NCBI GenBank assembly: GCA_030834895.1
Contig: JAUQXA010000010.1
Span: 276,925-340,924 of the forward strand
From: Anaerolineales bacterium
GTDB lineage: Bacteria > Chloroflexota > Anaerolineae > Anaerolineales > Villigracilaceae
Reading direction: 5' to 3'
DNA length: 64,000 nt
Position numbers and translations under genes: made by a program. The notes under the pieces were generated by a model. It worked only from the letters and a program-made list of their open reading frames with translations. It searched no databases and was not told the DNA's origin. Position 1 is the stretch's first letter. Each line of letters begins with the position of its first letter. Below, piece after piece: positions 8,104 through 17,437 of the stretch.

Positions 8104-8874
8104 TTATCGAAACATATCCTGTTCTTTCGGACGGATCAATTCCTTCAAGGAACCCTCGCGTAGCGGATAGGGGAAGCCACGCACATGTACGGCCGGAGTC
8201 CCCTCGGCAGCCTGACCCATCATCAGCGAAGCGGCGGCGGCGAGTTCATCCGCCACACCAACCATGGTTACTTGCAAGGTATAGCCAAAGAGGTCTTTCC
8301 AACCACGTTCGTCCATCACAGCAGGGATGCCGCTCAAGCCGATGCAAACACCGACGGTCCCATTTCGCCAGGCGCGTCCGTGAGAATCTATAATCATCAC
8401 GCCGATGTTGATTCCTGTCTTTTGCCTGATCTCATTCCTAAGCCTTCGCGCCGACTCGTCTGGGTTTTCAGGGAGCAGAAGCACGTACTCCTCTTTTTCA
8501 TTTCCAAGCCCCGCCACGTTGGAATGGTCGATGCCCGCGTTGGCGCAAATGAATCCCAACTTGTGCTCGACGATGATCGCTCCAACCCGGTTACGCAGAA
8601 CCTCATTGCTTTCCTGAAGCATAAGCTCCACGATTCGCGCATCCTTTTGGGTTTTCTCCGCCAGCTCCACCGCGCGGATGGAAGGGGCGACTTCTGCGAC
8701 ATTTCTCATGCGTCCCTCGGCCTTGCTGACGATCTTTTGCGCGAGGATAATGATGTCATCGTTTTGCGGGTTGACCTTTGTGTCCCGCAGGGATTTAAGC
8801 AGAATATCCGCCAGATTGTCATTCTGGCGGATAAGGGGAATTTTTTGAAGCGGGGTGATGGTTAAGGAAGACAA
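8104..8874 (-). CDS. cofE: Coenzyme F420-0:L-glutamate ligase (CofE/FbiB N-domain)
   Basis: A 256-residue ligase that adds glutamate residues to F420-0. Recognisable segments are DIIILAQKIVSKAEGR, the acidic VELMLQESNEVLR, GFICANAGIDHSNV and IGVMIIDSHGRAWRNGTVGVCIG, followed by ELAAAASLMMGQAAEGTPAV. It has the stand-alone length of archaeal CofE, unlike the CofE-nitroreductase fusion FbiB of actinobacteria. It precedes the nitroreductase, cofD and cofC on the same strand. FO synthase genes (cofG/cofH) are not in the window. Confidence 0.95.
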   Translation of the reverse strand: MSSLTITPLQKIPLIRQNDNLADILLKSLRDTKVNPQNDDIIILAQKIVSKAEGRMRNVAEVAPSIRAVELAEKTQKDARIVELMLQESNEVLRNRVGAIIVEHKLGFICANAGIDHSNVAGLGNEKEEYVLLLPENPDESARRLRNEIRQKTGINIGVMIIDSHGRAWRNGTVGVCIGLSGIPAVMDERGWKDLFGYTLQVTMVGVADELAAAASLMMGQAAEGTPAVHVRGFPYPLREGSLKELIRPKEQDMFR

Positions 8875-8898
8875 GGGTTTGATCGGTTTTCCAAAAGA

Positions 8899-9324
8899 TT
8901 ATGCAGATGATGCGGGTTCGTTTTTTAAATCGCGAACAGCCTCGCAATCCAAGTCAAGAATTTTATATTGCAGGTCCGGGTACCCGAAATTGATGAGCAA
9001 ACCGCGTCTAATTCTTGTTGCTTTCATATGGTTCAAGGCCTGTGTTTCTTCAATGACTGACAGATTTGGGACTGCTTTGAATTCAATAAAGATATCCGAA
9101 AAACAAATAAAATCCGCCCTGCAATGAGTAGGCATAAGATGATCCTTATATTTTATGGGGATTAGAACGTCGTGTTGAAAGGGAATATTGCGCAGGGAAA
9201 ATTCAATGACAGCAGCGTCCTTGTACACGGCTGTAATAAATCCATAACCCAATTGACGATAAATTTCCATCGTCGCATCGATTATGGAAAAAATTTGGGT
9301 GTCCTGCCAATCAGCTAGCTTCAT
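8899..9324 (-). CDS. GxxExxY-family protein
   Basis: A 141-residue member of the GxxExxY family (PD-(D/E)XK nuclease-like fold, function unknown). Family marks are the N-terminal DATMEIYRQLGYG, the segment FSLRNIPFQHDVLIPI, CRADFICFSDIFIEFKA and the C-terminal MKATRIRRGLLINFG. In the name-giving motif the Glu is replaced: GFITAVY here. The nuclease-like core residues (RADF and IEFKA) are kept. It sits between npdG and cofE with short gaps, as if inserted in the F420 operon. Whether it acts in F420 metabolism is doubtful. Confidence 0.8.
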   Translation of the reverse strand: MKLADWQDTQIFSIIDATMEIYRQLGYGFITAVYKDAAVIEFSLRNIPFQHDVLIPIKYKDHLMPTHCRADFICFSDIFIEFKAVPNLSVIEETQALNHMKATRIRRGLLINFGYPDLQYKILDLDCEAVRDLKNEPASSA

Positions 9325-9354
9325 TGCAAAATCTGCGCGATCTTTTCAAACCAT

Positions 9355-10032
9355 CTATTCTTTTGATGCGCCAGTGATTTTGATCCCGGCATGAGTCGAA
9401 CCGTATTTCTTGTTGATGCCGATCAGGATGCTGGTCATGCCTTCGACAACAACGGAGTTTTCGATTGGACCCGCGTCCCAACCACGCAGACCTGCCGCCT
9501 CAACCAGTTTGATGGTTTCAGCGCGGGCTTCCTTGCTGCTGCCTGTGACAAGCACGTCACATTCCGCGCCCGAGTCCTGGAGCAGGTGATCGTAGCCGAT
9601 GTTTTGGAAGGCGGCGCAGACTTGCACATCGTCACCGACGATTTCTTTCGCCTCCTGTGCGGCGGAGCCTGCGGCAGGCATTTGCACAGTGGCGACTTTG
9701 GGCGGCACGAGAGGAACGGTCACATCCACAAGGAGCTTGCCTTTGAGCTTTTCTTTGAGCGCTTCCAATGTGTCGCGATGAGCAGCATAGGGGACGGTCA
9801 ACACGGCGATGTCCGCCGCGTGGGCGGCTTCGAGGTTGCCCATTCCATTTACAACACCTTCTCCATTAAGCATTTCCTTGACTTCATTTGCTGCTGTGAT
9901 GGCCTTTTCGGGAGTACGCGAGCCGATTATGACGCGGTATCCCGCGCGGGCCCAACGATAAACCAATCCTTTGCCTTCCTTGCCAGTTCCACCGAGAACG
10001 GCGATGGTTAGTAACAGATTCGAGTCGGTCAT
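9355..10032 (-). CDS. npdG: NADPH-dependent F420 reductase
   Basis: A 225-residue cytosolic enzyme that exchanges hydride between NADP(H) and F420. The Rossmann motif is AVLGGTGKEGKGLVYRWARA, followed by IIGSRTPEKA; the second half has the region DVTVPLVPP and VCAAFQNIGYDHL, as in Fno/NpdG. The length equals that of characterised members. A GGAGAACAA ribosome site precedes the ATG. It lies in the F420 cluster and would supply reduced F420 to the LLM oxidoreductase. Confidence 0.93.
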   Translation of the reverse strand: MTDSNLLLTIAVLGGTGKEGKGLVYRWARAGYRVIIGSRTPEKAITAANEVKEMLNGEGVVNGMGNLEAAHAADIAVLTVPYAAHRDTLEALKEKLKGKLLVDVTVPLVPPKVATVQMPAAGSAAQEAKEIVGDDVQVCAAFQNIGYDHLLQDSGAECDVLVTGSSKEARAETIKLVEAAGLRGWDAGPIENSVVVEGMTSILIGINKKYGSTHAGIKITGASKE

Positions 10033-10048
10033 TTGTTCTCCAGGGAAA

Positions 10049-11401
10049 TTAGGATACTTTCGCTACTTCTTCTTCATATTTCTTCCACACGCGGGTCGCG
10101 ACTTCGCGGGAGCGGGCGGAAATTTCTGTTTCATCCAGCGTCAACAACAGGCGGTCTTTCATCAGAACTTTGCCTGCGGCGATGGTGGTTGTGACCATGC
10201 TCTGCTGGAAGCCGAAGATGATGTGCCAGGGCAGGTTGCCGGCGGTCATGGGGGTGTAGGGGTGATAGTCCACAAACATCAGGTCGGCGTATGCGCCGGG
10301 GACAATCTTTCCAATGGGTGCGGCGGGGAAGAACTGATTGGCCAGCGCGGCATTGTTGTAGATTGCCATCTGCTGCACGTCATATCCGCCCATGCGGCGC
10401 GGGTCACGATGATACAGCTTATGGACGAGATAGGCTGTCTTCCACTCCTCCCACATGGCGTTGGAAAAACCGTCGTTGCCGAGGCAGACTTTGACTCCCA
10501 GCCGCAACATGGATTCAACAGCCGACATGCCCACGGCATTGTTCATGTTGGAGCGTGGTTGATGAGTAAGCCAGGTCTCAGTTTCTTTGAGGATTTCCAT
10601 TTCGCGCGCGTCGAAGTGGACGCCATGCACGGCGATGCTGCGGGAACCGAGAAGCCCGTGCTTTTGCAGGCGGTCGATCACCCGCATCCCGCTCTTTGCA
10701 AGGCTATCATACTCATCCGAATCATGCTCGGCGGTGTGTACGTGGAAACTCGTCCCTTCGGGAGCGGCGGCGCGGCAGGCTTCGAGCGTCACGCCCGAAA
10801 GCGTCAGACTGGCATGAAGCCCAAAGGCGGCCGCCAACCTCGGGTGCGGATCGGTTTGCATCCGCTTGAGGAAGCGTAGGTTTTCATTGATTCCCGCGTT
10901 TGCTTTTTCGTTCCCGTCACGATCGGTCACTTCGTAACACAAGGAGGCGCGTACGCCGCTTTTTTCTACAGCGTCAGCAATTAAGTCCAGCGAACCTTCG
11001 ATGGAATTGGGTGACGCGTGATGATCGATCAGGGTGGTTGTTCCATGCTTGATTGCATCCACAAGACAGACCAGTGCCGAGTAACGGACAGCTTCCGCAT
11101 CGAGCGAACGGTCGAGCGGCCACCATAATTTTTTCAAAATTTCGGGAAAGTCTTTTGGCGCGGAGCCGGGAATTGCCATGCCGCGCGCGAACGCCCCGTA
11201 AAAATGAGTGTGCGCGCAAATTCCGCCCGGCATCACATATTGACCGTGTGCGTCAAGCGTTTTGGCTTTCGGATTTTTGGCGGTCAGGGATTTGGTTGTG
11301 CCAATTTCTTTAATTCGATCGCCCTGAATAAGAATTGCGTGGTTTTCGAGAATCCGATTTTCAGGTTCCCAGGTAATAAGGTTTGCGTTAGTTATAAGCA
11401 T
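10049..11401 (-). CDS. ssnA: SsnA-type amidohydrolase
   Basis: A 450-residue metal-dependent amidohydrolase. Metal ligands are visible as AHTHFYGAF, the central HVHTAE, AVHGVHFD and the Asp of CLGNDGFSNAMWEEW. SsnA sits beside selenate-reductase/hypoxanthine genes in other bacteria; its substrate is unproven (purine-like amines are suspected). I chose MLITNANLI as start because its ATG comes two bases after the stop of the NACHT gene; a longer reading frame would run back into that gene. Its position upstream of npdG is reminiscent of a deaminase feeding the pathway, but this is unproven. Confidence 0.88.
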   Translation of the reverse strand: MLITNANLITWEPENRILENHAILIQGDRIKEIGTTKSLTAKNPKAKTLDAHGQYVMPGGICAHTHFYGAFARGMAIPGSAPKDFPEILKKLWWPLDRSLDAEAVRYSALVCLVDAIKHGTTTLIDHHASPNSIEGSLDLIADAVEKSGVRASLCYEVTDRDGNEKANAGINENLRFLKRMQTDPHPRLAAAFGLHASLTLSGVTLEACRAAAPEGTSFHVHTAEHDSDEYDSLAKSGMRVIDRLQKHGLLGSRSIAVHGVHFDAREMEILKETETWLTHQPRSNMNNAVGMSAVESMLRLGVKVCLGNDGFSNAMWEEWKTAYLVHKLYHRDPRRMGGYDVQQMAIYNNAALANQFFPAAPIGKIVPGAYADLMFVDYHPYTPMTAGNLPWHIIFGFQQSMVTTTIAAGKVLMKDRLLLTLDETEISARSREVATRVWKKYEEEVAKVS

Positions 11402-11403
11402 GG

Positions 11404-13932
11404 TTAACCGTATCCATATTGATTGGGGTGGGGAAGTTTGACGCCTGATGTGCCAAGTTCCCAAAGGATATTATAGGCAGCCTCGCGCAATTCAGGTTCA
11501 TCCTTGTACATGGCATCATAAATCTGCGCGATAACACCTTCGCTGGGCGTGTATTTCAGATAAGGTAGGGCGGCAAGCCGCGTCTCCGAGACTTCGCTCT
11601 TGAGTGCCAGCAAGAGAATATCGGTGGCGGGGACTCCAGGAGAGATGCCCATTCCCTGCTTGCCTGCAAATTCGATCAGCCAGGGCGATTCGGATGGAGC
11701 TTTCAACTTGCGTGGAGCGCGCGAGCCGGCGCTGGTCTTTGACTCCAGCACTTCGGTTGCGGCATTGCGGACGACCCACTGGTCATCCTCGATCTGAATC
11801 TTTTGCAGCAATTCGATTGCCCAGGATTCATTGACCCTTCCAAGTCCATAGGCAACCGCGCGCCGCAGGAGGATATCGTTGATGGTCACGCCGTCCCGCA
11901 GCATGGCATAGCCTTCGCCGGGGTCATTCGCCAGCGCCTCTGCCGCTGCACGGCGGATGTTCTCGTCACCGCTGAGCAGGGTATGTGCCACCTTTTCCAA
12001 CGCTTCATTTGTGCCAATGGCGACCAACGCCATGCAAGCCGCGTCACGGACCGCCTGGCTTGGCGCGTTCACGGTGCGTTCCAAAACTTGCACGGCTTTT
12101 GCATCGCGCATGGCGCCTGATCCCAAAACCGACAGTTGGACCAACTCGAATGCCGTAGTGGTGGCAAATTGACGGAAGAGGGTCATGGCGCTTGGGTCGC
12201 TGCTGATAACGAACGCTGCCATGGCCTGCCCACGCAGGTTGAGCGGGACGCCTTCCGTCTGCAGGATTGCAGCCAATGCCCCAAAGAGTTTTCCACGCCA
12301 GGGCGCATTTCGGGGTGCGTCGCGCAGCCAGCGGGCCGCCGCAAAAAGCGGACGGTGCATGGGCAGGCGCGTGAATCCCAACAGAGCCTGTACCAGCCTG
12401 CTGGCATCACCATGCGCCGCAAAGTAGCGCATGGCAAGGTATTTCCCCGACCAATCCGGCTGATTGAGGATGTCCACTTCCACGTTGTAGTTGACCAGCG
12501 CGCGTCCCGCCAGATAACCCGCGAAAACGGGATGCGTGAAGCGCATCTTGTTGTTGGGATAGGCAACCAGCAGTCCGCTGGCGGCCATTTTTCCAAGCAA
12601 GCCGGAACTGGGAGTAGTAACTTTTTCGACTTTTTTCCCTTTCTTGGGCTTTGTCTCTTCAGGTGTTTCTACTGTCTCATCAGTTGATTCGCCTTCGGGT
12701 TTTTCCTCCGCCACTTCAAACGATTTGACCCAACCCCGGGCTACATGCGCGTCGAAAACAGGTTGGGCATTGACAGTGACCTGCATGGCCAAAGTTTCCA
12801 ACGCTGCAAGCGGAGTGTTGACCGGCGCGATGCGGCGGACATGTGTTGCAATGGATTCCAATACATGGGGTCCCAGGCTGTCGCCTGCGTACGCCCCCCA
12901 GGTTTTGAGAGTCAATTCAAGGGGAGATAAATTTGCATTGTCGGCACTCAGCCAGGTGTTCAACAAAAGCGGGTCCACCTGTTCGGGTCCAGTCTGTGCC
13001 CACGCTTCCATTGCAACGGTCGTTGACCACAGATAGCTCCACTGGTTGATGAACCTTTCGTTTTCGCGGTCAGACCAGGTCATCATGGCTAGGGGCGCGA
13101 ACCCAAGCCCAATCAAGCCGTCCAGATATTCCGGTGCGCCGGTAGTAACGATGCGTGTCTTCGGGTAGTTTTGGACAATGACCTTGAAATAGTCCGTGAC
13201 GATTTGCTGACTTTCAGGTGTGATCTCATCATAGCCGTCAATCAGCAGGAGAGCATCGCCACTCTTGAAAACATTCTGGAACAAGGCTGGCAGGCGCGGC
13301 TGGTCAAGCAGGGGGGCGTGTTCGGCTGCGGCGTTGACGAGCGGGGCAAGCGGGTCCTTTGGGTCTGAGATGGGCAGTTTCAAATCCGCCACGTGATAAA
13401 GGAATGGAACGGCATCTTTAAGCCCTTCCAGCTTTTCACTGCGATTTGCCGCCAGCGATGCGAGATGCGCCAACGATACGGTTTTGCCGATGCCGGGCTG
13501 TCCGATGATGACAATGTTTGTGTTGCCGGAAAGTGCCTGTGGGAGTGTGATGGTCTGCGCGTGATAGACTGCCGCGACTTCAGGCCAGGCGGGCAGGTAG
13601 GGCAGGGTCTGTGAAACGATATCCTCGAACTTGGGCGGCGTACCGGGTTCGACGACCTGCGGTGGCGCAATGAGCAACGGCTCCAGCAGGATTTCATCCA
13701 GCGCAAAAAGCGACGCGGCAAGGTGCATACCTTGTGCCCGGCGCAGGGTGATGCGGCGATGATTTTCCTCCACGGTGCTTGTCTTGCGTGCTTTTGCCAC
13801 CTCACGCTGTTCCTTCATGCCCGCGGCTATTTCATTCCACATCGGGCGGGCGCGGGAAATCAGCCACCAGAAGATGGAGGCGGCGATGAAGCCGGCAAAG
13901 AAAGAGAACGGGTCGATGGCAAATCTGAACAT
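11404..13932 (-). CDS. Membrane-anchored NACHT-type STAND NTPase with HEAT repeats
   Basis: An 842-residue protein. One N-terminal membrane segment (about 5-27, DPFSFFAGFIAASIFWWLIS) is followed by a basic stretch and then a NACHT-like NTPase: Walker A GQPGIGKT and Walker B ALLLIDGYDEI, which carries the Asp pair typical of NACHT. A Lys/Glu-rich linker (about 420-445) leads to the second half, with HEAT/PBS-type repeats such as RDAACMALVAIG, RRAAAEALAND and RNAATEVLESK. It lies two bases upstream of ssnA. It is probably a signalling or defence switch at the inner face of the membrane; the trigger and effector are unknown. Confidence 0.85.
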   Translation of the reverse strand: MFRFAIDPFSFFAGFIAASIFWWLISRARPMWNEIAAGMKEQREVAKARKTSTVEENHRRITLRRAQGMHLAASLFALDEILLEPLLIAPPQVVEPGTPPKFEDIVSQTLPYLPAWPEVAAVYHAQTITLPQALSGNTNIVIIGQPGIGKTVSLAHLASLAANRSEKLEGLKDAVPFLYHVADLKLPISDPKDPLAPLVNAAAEHAPLLDQPRLPALFQNVFKSGDALLLIDGYDEITPESQQIVTDYFKVIVQNYPKTRIVTTGAPEYLDGLIGLGFAPLAMMTWSDRENERFINQWSYLWSTTVAMEAWAQTGPEQVDPLLLNTWLSADNANLSPLELTLKTWGAYAGDSLGPHVLESIATHVRRIAPVNTPLAALETLAMQVTVNAQPVFDAHVARGWVKSFEVAEEKPEGESTDETVETPEETKPKKGKKVEKVTTPSSGLLGKMAASGLLVAYPNNKMRFTHPVFAGYLAGRALVNYNVEVDILNQPDWSGKYLAMRYFAAHGDASRLVQALLGFTRLPMHRPLFAAARWLRDAPRNAPWRGKLFGALAAILQTEGVPLNLRGQAMAAFVISSDPSAMTLFRQFATTTAFELVQLSVLGSGAMRDAKAVQVLERTVNAPSQAVRDAACMALVAIGTNEALEKVAHTLLSGDENIRRAAAEALANDPGEGYAMLRDGVTINDILLRRAVAYGLGRVNESWAIELLQKIQIEDDQWVVRNAATEVLESKTSAGSRAPRKLKAPSESPWLIEFAGKQGMGISPGVPATDILLLALKSEVSETRLAALPYLKYTPSEGVIAQIYDAMYKDEPELREAAYNILWELGTSGVKLPHPNQYGYG

Positions 13933-13938
13933 GGATGA

Positions 13939-14640
13939 CTAGCTCACGTATAGGATTCTTCCACAGGAGGGACAGTATGCCAGTTGCTTTTGCGAACGCG
14001 CATTTTGCTGCATGGCGATGGTGATGGTTGCCCCACATGACGCGCAGGAACTATCGCTCACCTCAGTGATTGCAACGCCATTTTTTTGCTTTCGCAGACT
14101 TTCGTAGTATTTAAGTTTGTCAACCTCAATGGGCGCAAGTATCGCCTCGCGTTCATCGGCAAGTTGTTCAAGTTTTACCAAAAATACAGATTGGTCTGCA
14201 ATCAATTTTTTGTGCTCATCTCCAAGCCGCGCCTGAATTAACTCGAGTTTCGTCTTTGCGGTTTGGAGATTGTTTTCTGCGTTTTCCACTCCGACCATCG
14301 CTTCGAGTTCGCGTTCCTCCAGGGTGACCAGGTGCTTTTTAAGCGAGACGATATCCTTTTGTAAGTCCTGCAGTTCCTTTGGGTTTTGCACCTTGCCGCC
14401 ATATAAACTGGAATCAGCCTGATCGATTTTTATTTTTTGAGATTCCACGTCGGTCTCGGCGTTTTTCAACATGTTGGCGGCGTGATGATGACCGGATTGG
14501 GCAGCCTGCAATTCCTTAAGCGCCTGTTGAAGTTCCGTGTCGTTTTCGAGCGTCCGTCGAATGTTTTCCAACTGCGAACGGGCATGGTCGATTTGACTAT
14601 CCACTTGCTGCAATCTGTAAAGTCCCAAAGATGCGCTCAT
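13939..14640 (-). CDS. Coiled-coil protein with C4 zinc ribbon
   Basis: A 233-residue protein. Residues about 5-170 form a long coiled coil (heptad-rich, QVDSQIDHARSQLENIRRTL onward); the C-terminus is a four-Cys ribbon (CASCG and CPSCG). This is the CT398/Zn-ribbon family of unknown function, often called nucleic-acid-binding. I chose MSASLGLY as start because a TATAAT box lies six bases before this ATG; a reading frame 35 codons longer would run over the promoter. It lies six bases before the NACHT gene and may share its transcript. Confidence 0.85.
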   Translation of the reverse strand: MSASLGLYRLQQVDSQIDHARSQLENIRRTLENDTELQQALKELQAAQSGHHHAANMLKNAETDVESQKIKIDQADSSLYGGKVQNPKELQDLQKDIVSLKKHLVTLEERELEAMVGVENAENNLQTAKTKLELIQARLGDEHKKLIADQSVFLVKLEQLADEREAILAPIEVDKLKYYESLRKQKNGVAITEVSDSSCASCGATITIAMQQNARSQKQLAYCPSCGRILYVS

Positions 14641-14646
14641 GAGTCG

Positions 14647-14652
14647 ATTATA
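14647..14652 (-). promoter_or_regulatory. -10 box giving a possibly leaderless transcript
   Basis: TATAAT on the minus strand ends six bases before the chosen ATG of the zinc-ribbon gene. Transcription would begin at or next to the start codon. No good -35 box is present at 17 bases. Confidence 0.4.
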
Positions 14653-14764
14653 TACGAAGAGTGAAAAATTTGCTCGTTTTTGATAAATGTCTGACAACTC
14701 TTTAAGGCAATTGTCAAGTTTTTTCAGCTTGCGCGTAATTGTCAACTTTCACATCTTTTCAGAT

Positions 14765-16255
14765 TTATTCCACACTCACATTGAAATAGTTATATGCTGC
14801 CTGGGTCAGATCTCCAATCAATGGATTGGTAATGTCCCAGATATTGGTGACGGGATGATAAGTGTAGATGGAAAGAACGAAATTTCCACCAGATGTGTAC
14901 ACGATACCTACATCGCTTGTATCGTGGACAACGCCATCGCTGGCAGGGACGTAGCCATGTTTATGAGGCACGAGGGTGCCATCCGGCACGCCACCCTGAA
15001 TCAACGAGCCAAGTTTGTCCTGCGCCATGAAGTCGATCAATAATTGACAGGTAGATGGGCTGACTTTGTCAGGAAATGCTGCGATCAACGCCCCGCCTTT
15101 GTTTTGGGCGCATTGAAAAATATCTGTTAACAAGGAGCCCATTTCGGATGGTGTCGTCTGTGAGTAGGGATCTGGGTCTGTGGTGATGTCAACCCTGGAG
15201 TTTCCCGGTGTGACAGGGATGGAAGGAAGCAGGTAAGCCGGGTTCGTAAAGAAGCCCGCAAGGAAGGTGCTCTCCAATCCAATGGTTTTCATGTTTTCCG
15301 TGACAATCACAGGTCCCCTGTTTGGGTCAATCGCGGAAAGCACTATGTCGGTGGCTTGATTGCTGGATTTTCCAAGGGTTTGTGAAATGACGTTGGACAT
15401 GTCCGGCGAAAGATCGCTCCCTCGATTAATAAGGTAGGATGCCACCACCGGGATTTTCATCGTGCTGGATGCTGTGAATGCGATATCGGGTTCCGCGCTG
15501 ATTTCCTGTTTATTGTTGATTGCGAAGTGGATTTCCTCACCCGTTTGCAGATCAACCATATAGAAGCCGATCAATCCATCGAAACTGGAGACGGTGACGA
15601 TTTGTTTGAGCAGAATGGTGAGATTTTCAATGGTAGGTCTGGCGGCGGAACTGCGGTTGAAGGTAAGGGCGACGGAACGGTTTGTCGGTGATTTGAGCGC
15701 GTCGCTGATGAGCAGGATGGCGCGGTCAATATCCAGTGTCTGGCCGGGTTGACCGGAGATGAATGTTGTCCCACCGGGGACAGGCACGGCAGGCGCGGGG
15801 GGAAGATCGTAGCGCGCAGCGATTTCATTTTGGAGGTATTCGCGCAGGCGTTCCTCCGAAAATTTCGGACTGAGTGGAATAACTATTTCGGGGGGAGTAC
15901 GATTCCAAAGGTAATTCCAAAATCCTCCCCAAAATGAGCCGCCCGTACGACTAAGGTCCGCCGCAGCAAGCATGGTTTCGATATCGGTCTCGAAACCAAC
16001 CACACTGGGGTCTATGTGAATGACGGCATCGTTATAATAAACTTCGACTGGAGAAGTGTAGACTTCAAGCAACCTTTGGGATGCCTCGGCCGGCGTCAAC
16101 CCGCCTACCGGAACGCCTGCAATGCTCATACCGGCAGGATAACTGTTGCGCTGGCGGCTGTAGCTAACCAGGGAAACGATGCTTAACACGAGCGCGCCGG
16201 TTAGAAAAAGGATCGACACACCCCGAAGGATGATGTTTGTATTGCGGTTTTTCAT
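14765..16255 (-). CDS. Membrane-anchored serine hydrolase (class A beta-lactamase fold) with PG-binding domain
   Basis: A 496-residue protein. One membrane segment at about 8-30 anchors it, and the rest lies outside. Residues about 45-215 resemble the peptidoglycan-binding-4 domain found with VanW (GGLTPAEASQRL, SPVEVYYNDAVIHIDPSVVG). Residues about 240-490 are a class A beta-lactamase-like hydrolase with SxxK as STMK and, near the end, HKHG in place of the KTG box. A D-Ala-type peptidoglycan hydrolase or transpeptidase role is more likely than antibiotic resistance. It is divergent from the proline dehydrogenase gene. Confidence 0.85.
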   Translation of the reverse strand: MKNRNTNIILRGVSILFLTGALVLSIVSLVSYSRQRNSYPAGMSIAGVPVGGLTPAEASQRLLEVYTSPVEVYYNDAVIHIDPSVVGFETDIETMLAAADLSRTGGSFWGGFWNYLWNRTPPEIVIPLSPKFSEERLREYLQNEIAARYDLPPAPAVPVPGGTTFISGQPGQTLDIDRAILLISDALKSPTNRSVALTFNRSSAARPTIENLTILLKQIVTVSSFDGLIGFYMVDLQTGEEIHFAINNKQEISAEPDIAFTASSTMKIPVVASYLINRGSDLSPDMSNVISQTLGKSSNQATDIVLSAIDPNRGPVIVTENMKTIGLESTFLAGFFTNPAYLLPSIPVTPGNSRVDITTDPDPYSQTTPSEMGSLLTDIFQCAQNKGGALIAAFPDKVSPSTCQLLIDFMAQDKLGSLIQGGVPDGTLVPHKHGYVPASDGVVHDTSDVGIVYTSGGNFVLSIYTYHPVTNIWDITNPLIGDLTQAAYNYFNVSVE

Positions 16256-16384
16256 GTGCCTCCAAACTGCTGGCTAAAATCAGGCAAAAAGTATAACACG
16301 TCAAAATAAAGGTTGTGCTAGAATGTAAGTGCTGCACGGTTCGGGGACCGGATCCCGAAAATCTTCACATAAAAAGGAGAGCCA

Positions 16385-17344
16385 ATGCTCCGCTCCTTCA
16401 TCATCTATTTGTCCAAAGCCGCGTGGGCGCAAAACCTGGTCATGAACTGGAGTTTTGCCTGGCATACCGCGTCCCGTTTTATTGCGGGTACAAAGCTCAC
16501 AGATGCCATGCGGGTGGTCAGGGAATTGAACGCAAAGGGAATCAATGCCACACTCGATCATCTTGGGGAACATACGAGCACTCCGGAAGAGGCGCAGCAG
16601 GCAACCGATGACATTTTTGCAACTCTTGATGCCATTGGGGCGGATTCTACAGCCCGAAGCAATGTCTCCATCAAGCTGACCCAGATTGGGCTTGGTCTCG
16701 ATGAGTCCCTATGCGGGCAGAACCTGGAGCGAATCATTGCTCGCGCAAAGCAAAACAACACCTTTATCCGCATTGACATCGAGGACACCCCTTACACCGA
16801 TAAGACCATTAATCTTTACTACCTGATGCGTGAAAAAGGCTATACCAATGTGGGCATGGCGGTGCAATCCTACCTGTTTCGCGCTGAAGCGGACACCCGT
16901 CGCATGGTGCAGGACAAAACAACCATCCGTTTGGTGAAAGGTGCCTACAAGGAACCGCCCGACAAAGCCTTCCCGAGCAAGGCAGATGTGGATGCGAACT
17001 ACGACCTGCTGACCAAGATTTTGGTCGACGCTTCCCTAACCCATAAAACCACGCTGTCGGCTGATGGGCGCTTTCCAGCCATTCCATGCATTGGGACCCA
17101 TGACGAAAAACGCATCGCCTTTGCCAGGCAATATGCCGAAAAAGTGGGGCTTCCCAAGGATGGGTTGGAATTCCAAATGCTCTTTGGGATTCGCCGTGAT
17201 TTGCAGGAGAAACTTGTGAAAGAGGGCTATCCTGTCCGTGTTTATGTGCCATTCGGTACGCATTGGTATCCCTACTTCATGCGCCGCCTCGCGGAACGTC
17301 CCGCAAATATCTGGTTCTTTGTTTCCAATTTCTTCAAAGGGTAG
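16385..17344 (+). CDS. Proline dehydrogenase, monofunctional
   Basis: A 319-residue FAD enzyme oxidising proline to pyrroline-5-carboxylate. Typical segments are the N-terminal barrel with NATLDHLGEHTSTPEEA, SIKLTQIGLGLD, IDIEDTPYTDKTINLY, IRLVKGAYKEP and the C-terminal PVRVYVPFGTHWYPYFMRRL, which holds the substrate-binding Tyr and Arg pair. An AAGGAGAG site lies upstream of the ATG. The 5' leader contains a hairpin (TTCGGG pairing with CCCGAA). No P5C dehydrogenase gene follows. If proline betaine is one of the methylated substrates of the MttB cluster, this gene could continue its breakdown, but they are 14 kb apart. Confidence 0.93.
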   Translation: MLRSFIIYLSKAAWAQNLVMNWSFAWHTASRFIAGTKLTDAMRVVRELNAKGINATLDHLGEHTSTPEEAQQATDDIFATLDAIGADSTARSNVSIKLTQIGLGLDESLCGQNLERIIARAKQNNTFIRIDIEDTPYTDKTINLYYLMREKGYTNVGMAVQSYLFRAEADTRRMVQDKTTIRLVKGAYKEPPDKAFPSKADVDANYDLLTKILVDASLTHKTTLSADGRFPAIPCIGTHDEKRIAFARQYAEKVGLPKDGLEFQMLFGIRRDLQEKLVKEGYPVRVYVPFGTHWYPYFMRRLAERPANIWFFVSNFFKG

Positions 17345-17437
17345 CGACCGTTACCATCTCTAGTATTGAACGGGTGACAGTCATTGTGTACGAGTGGCTG
17401 TCGCCTGTTTTGTTGTTTTTTCGTTTACAATCCCTTC

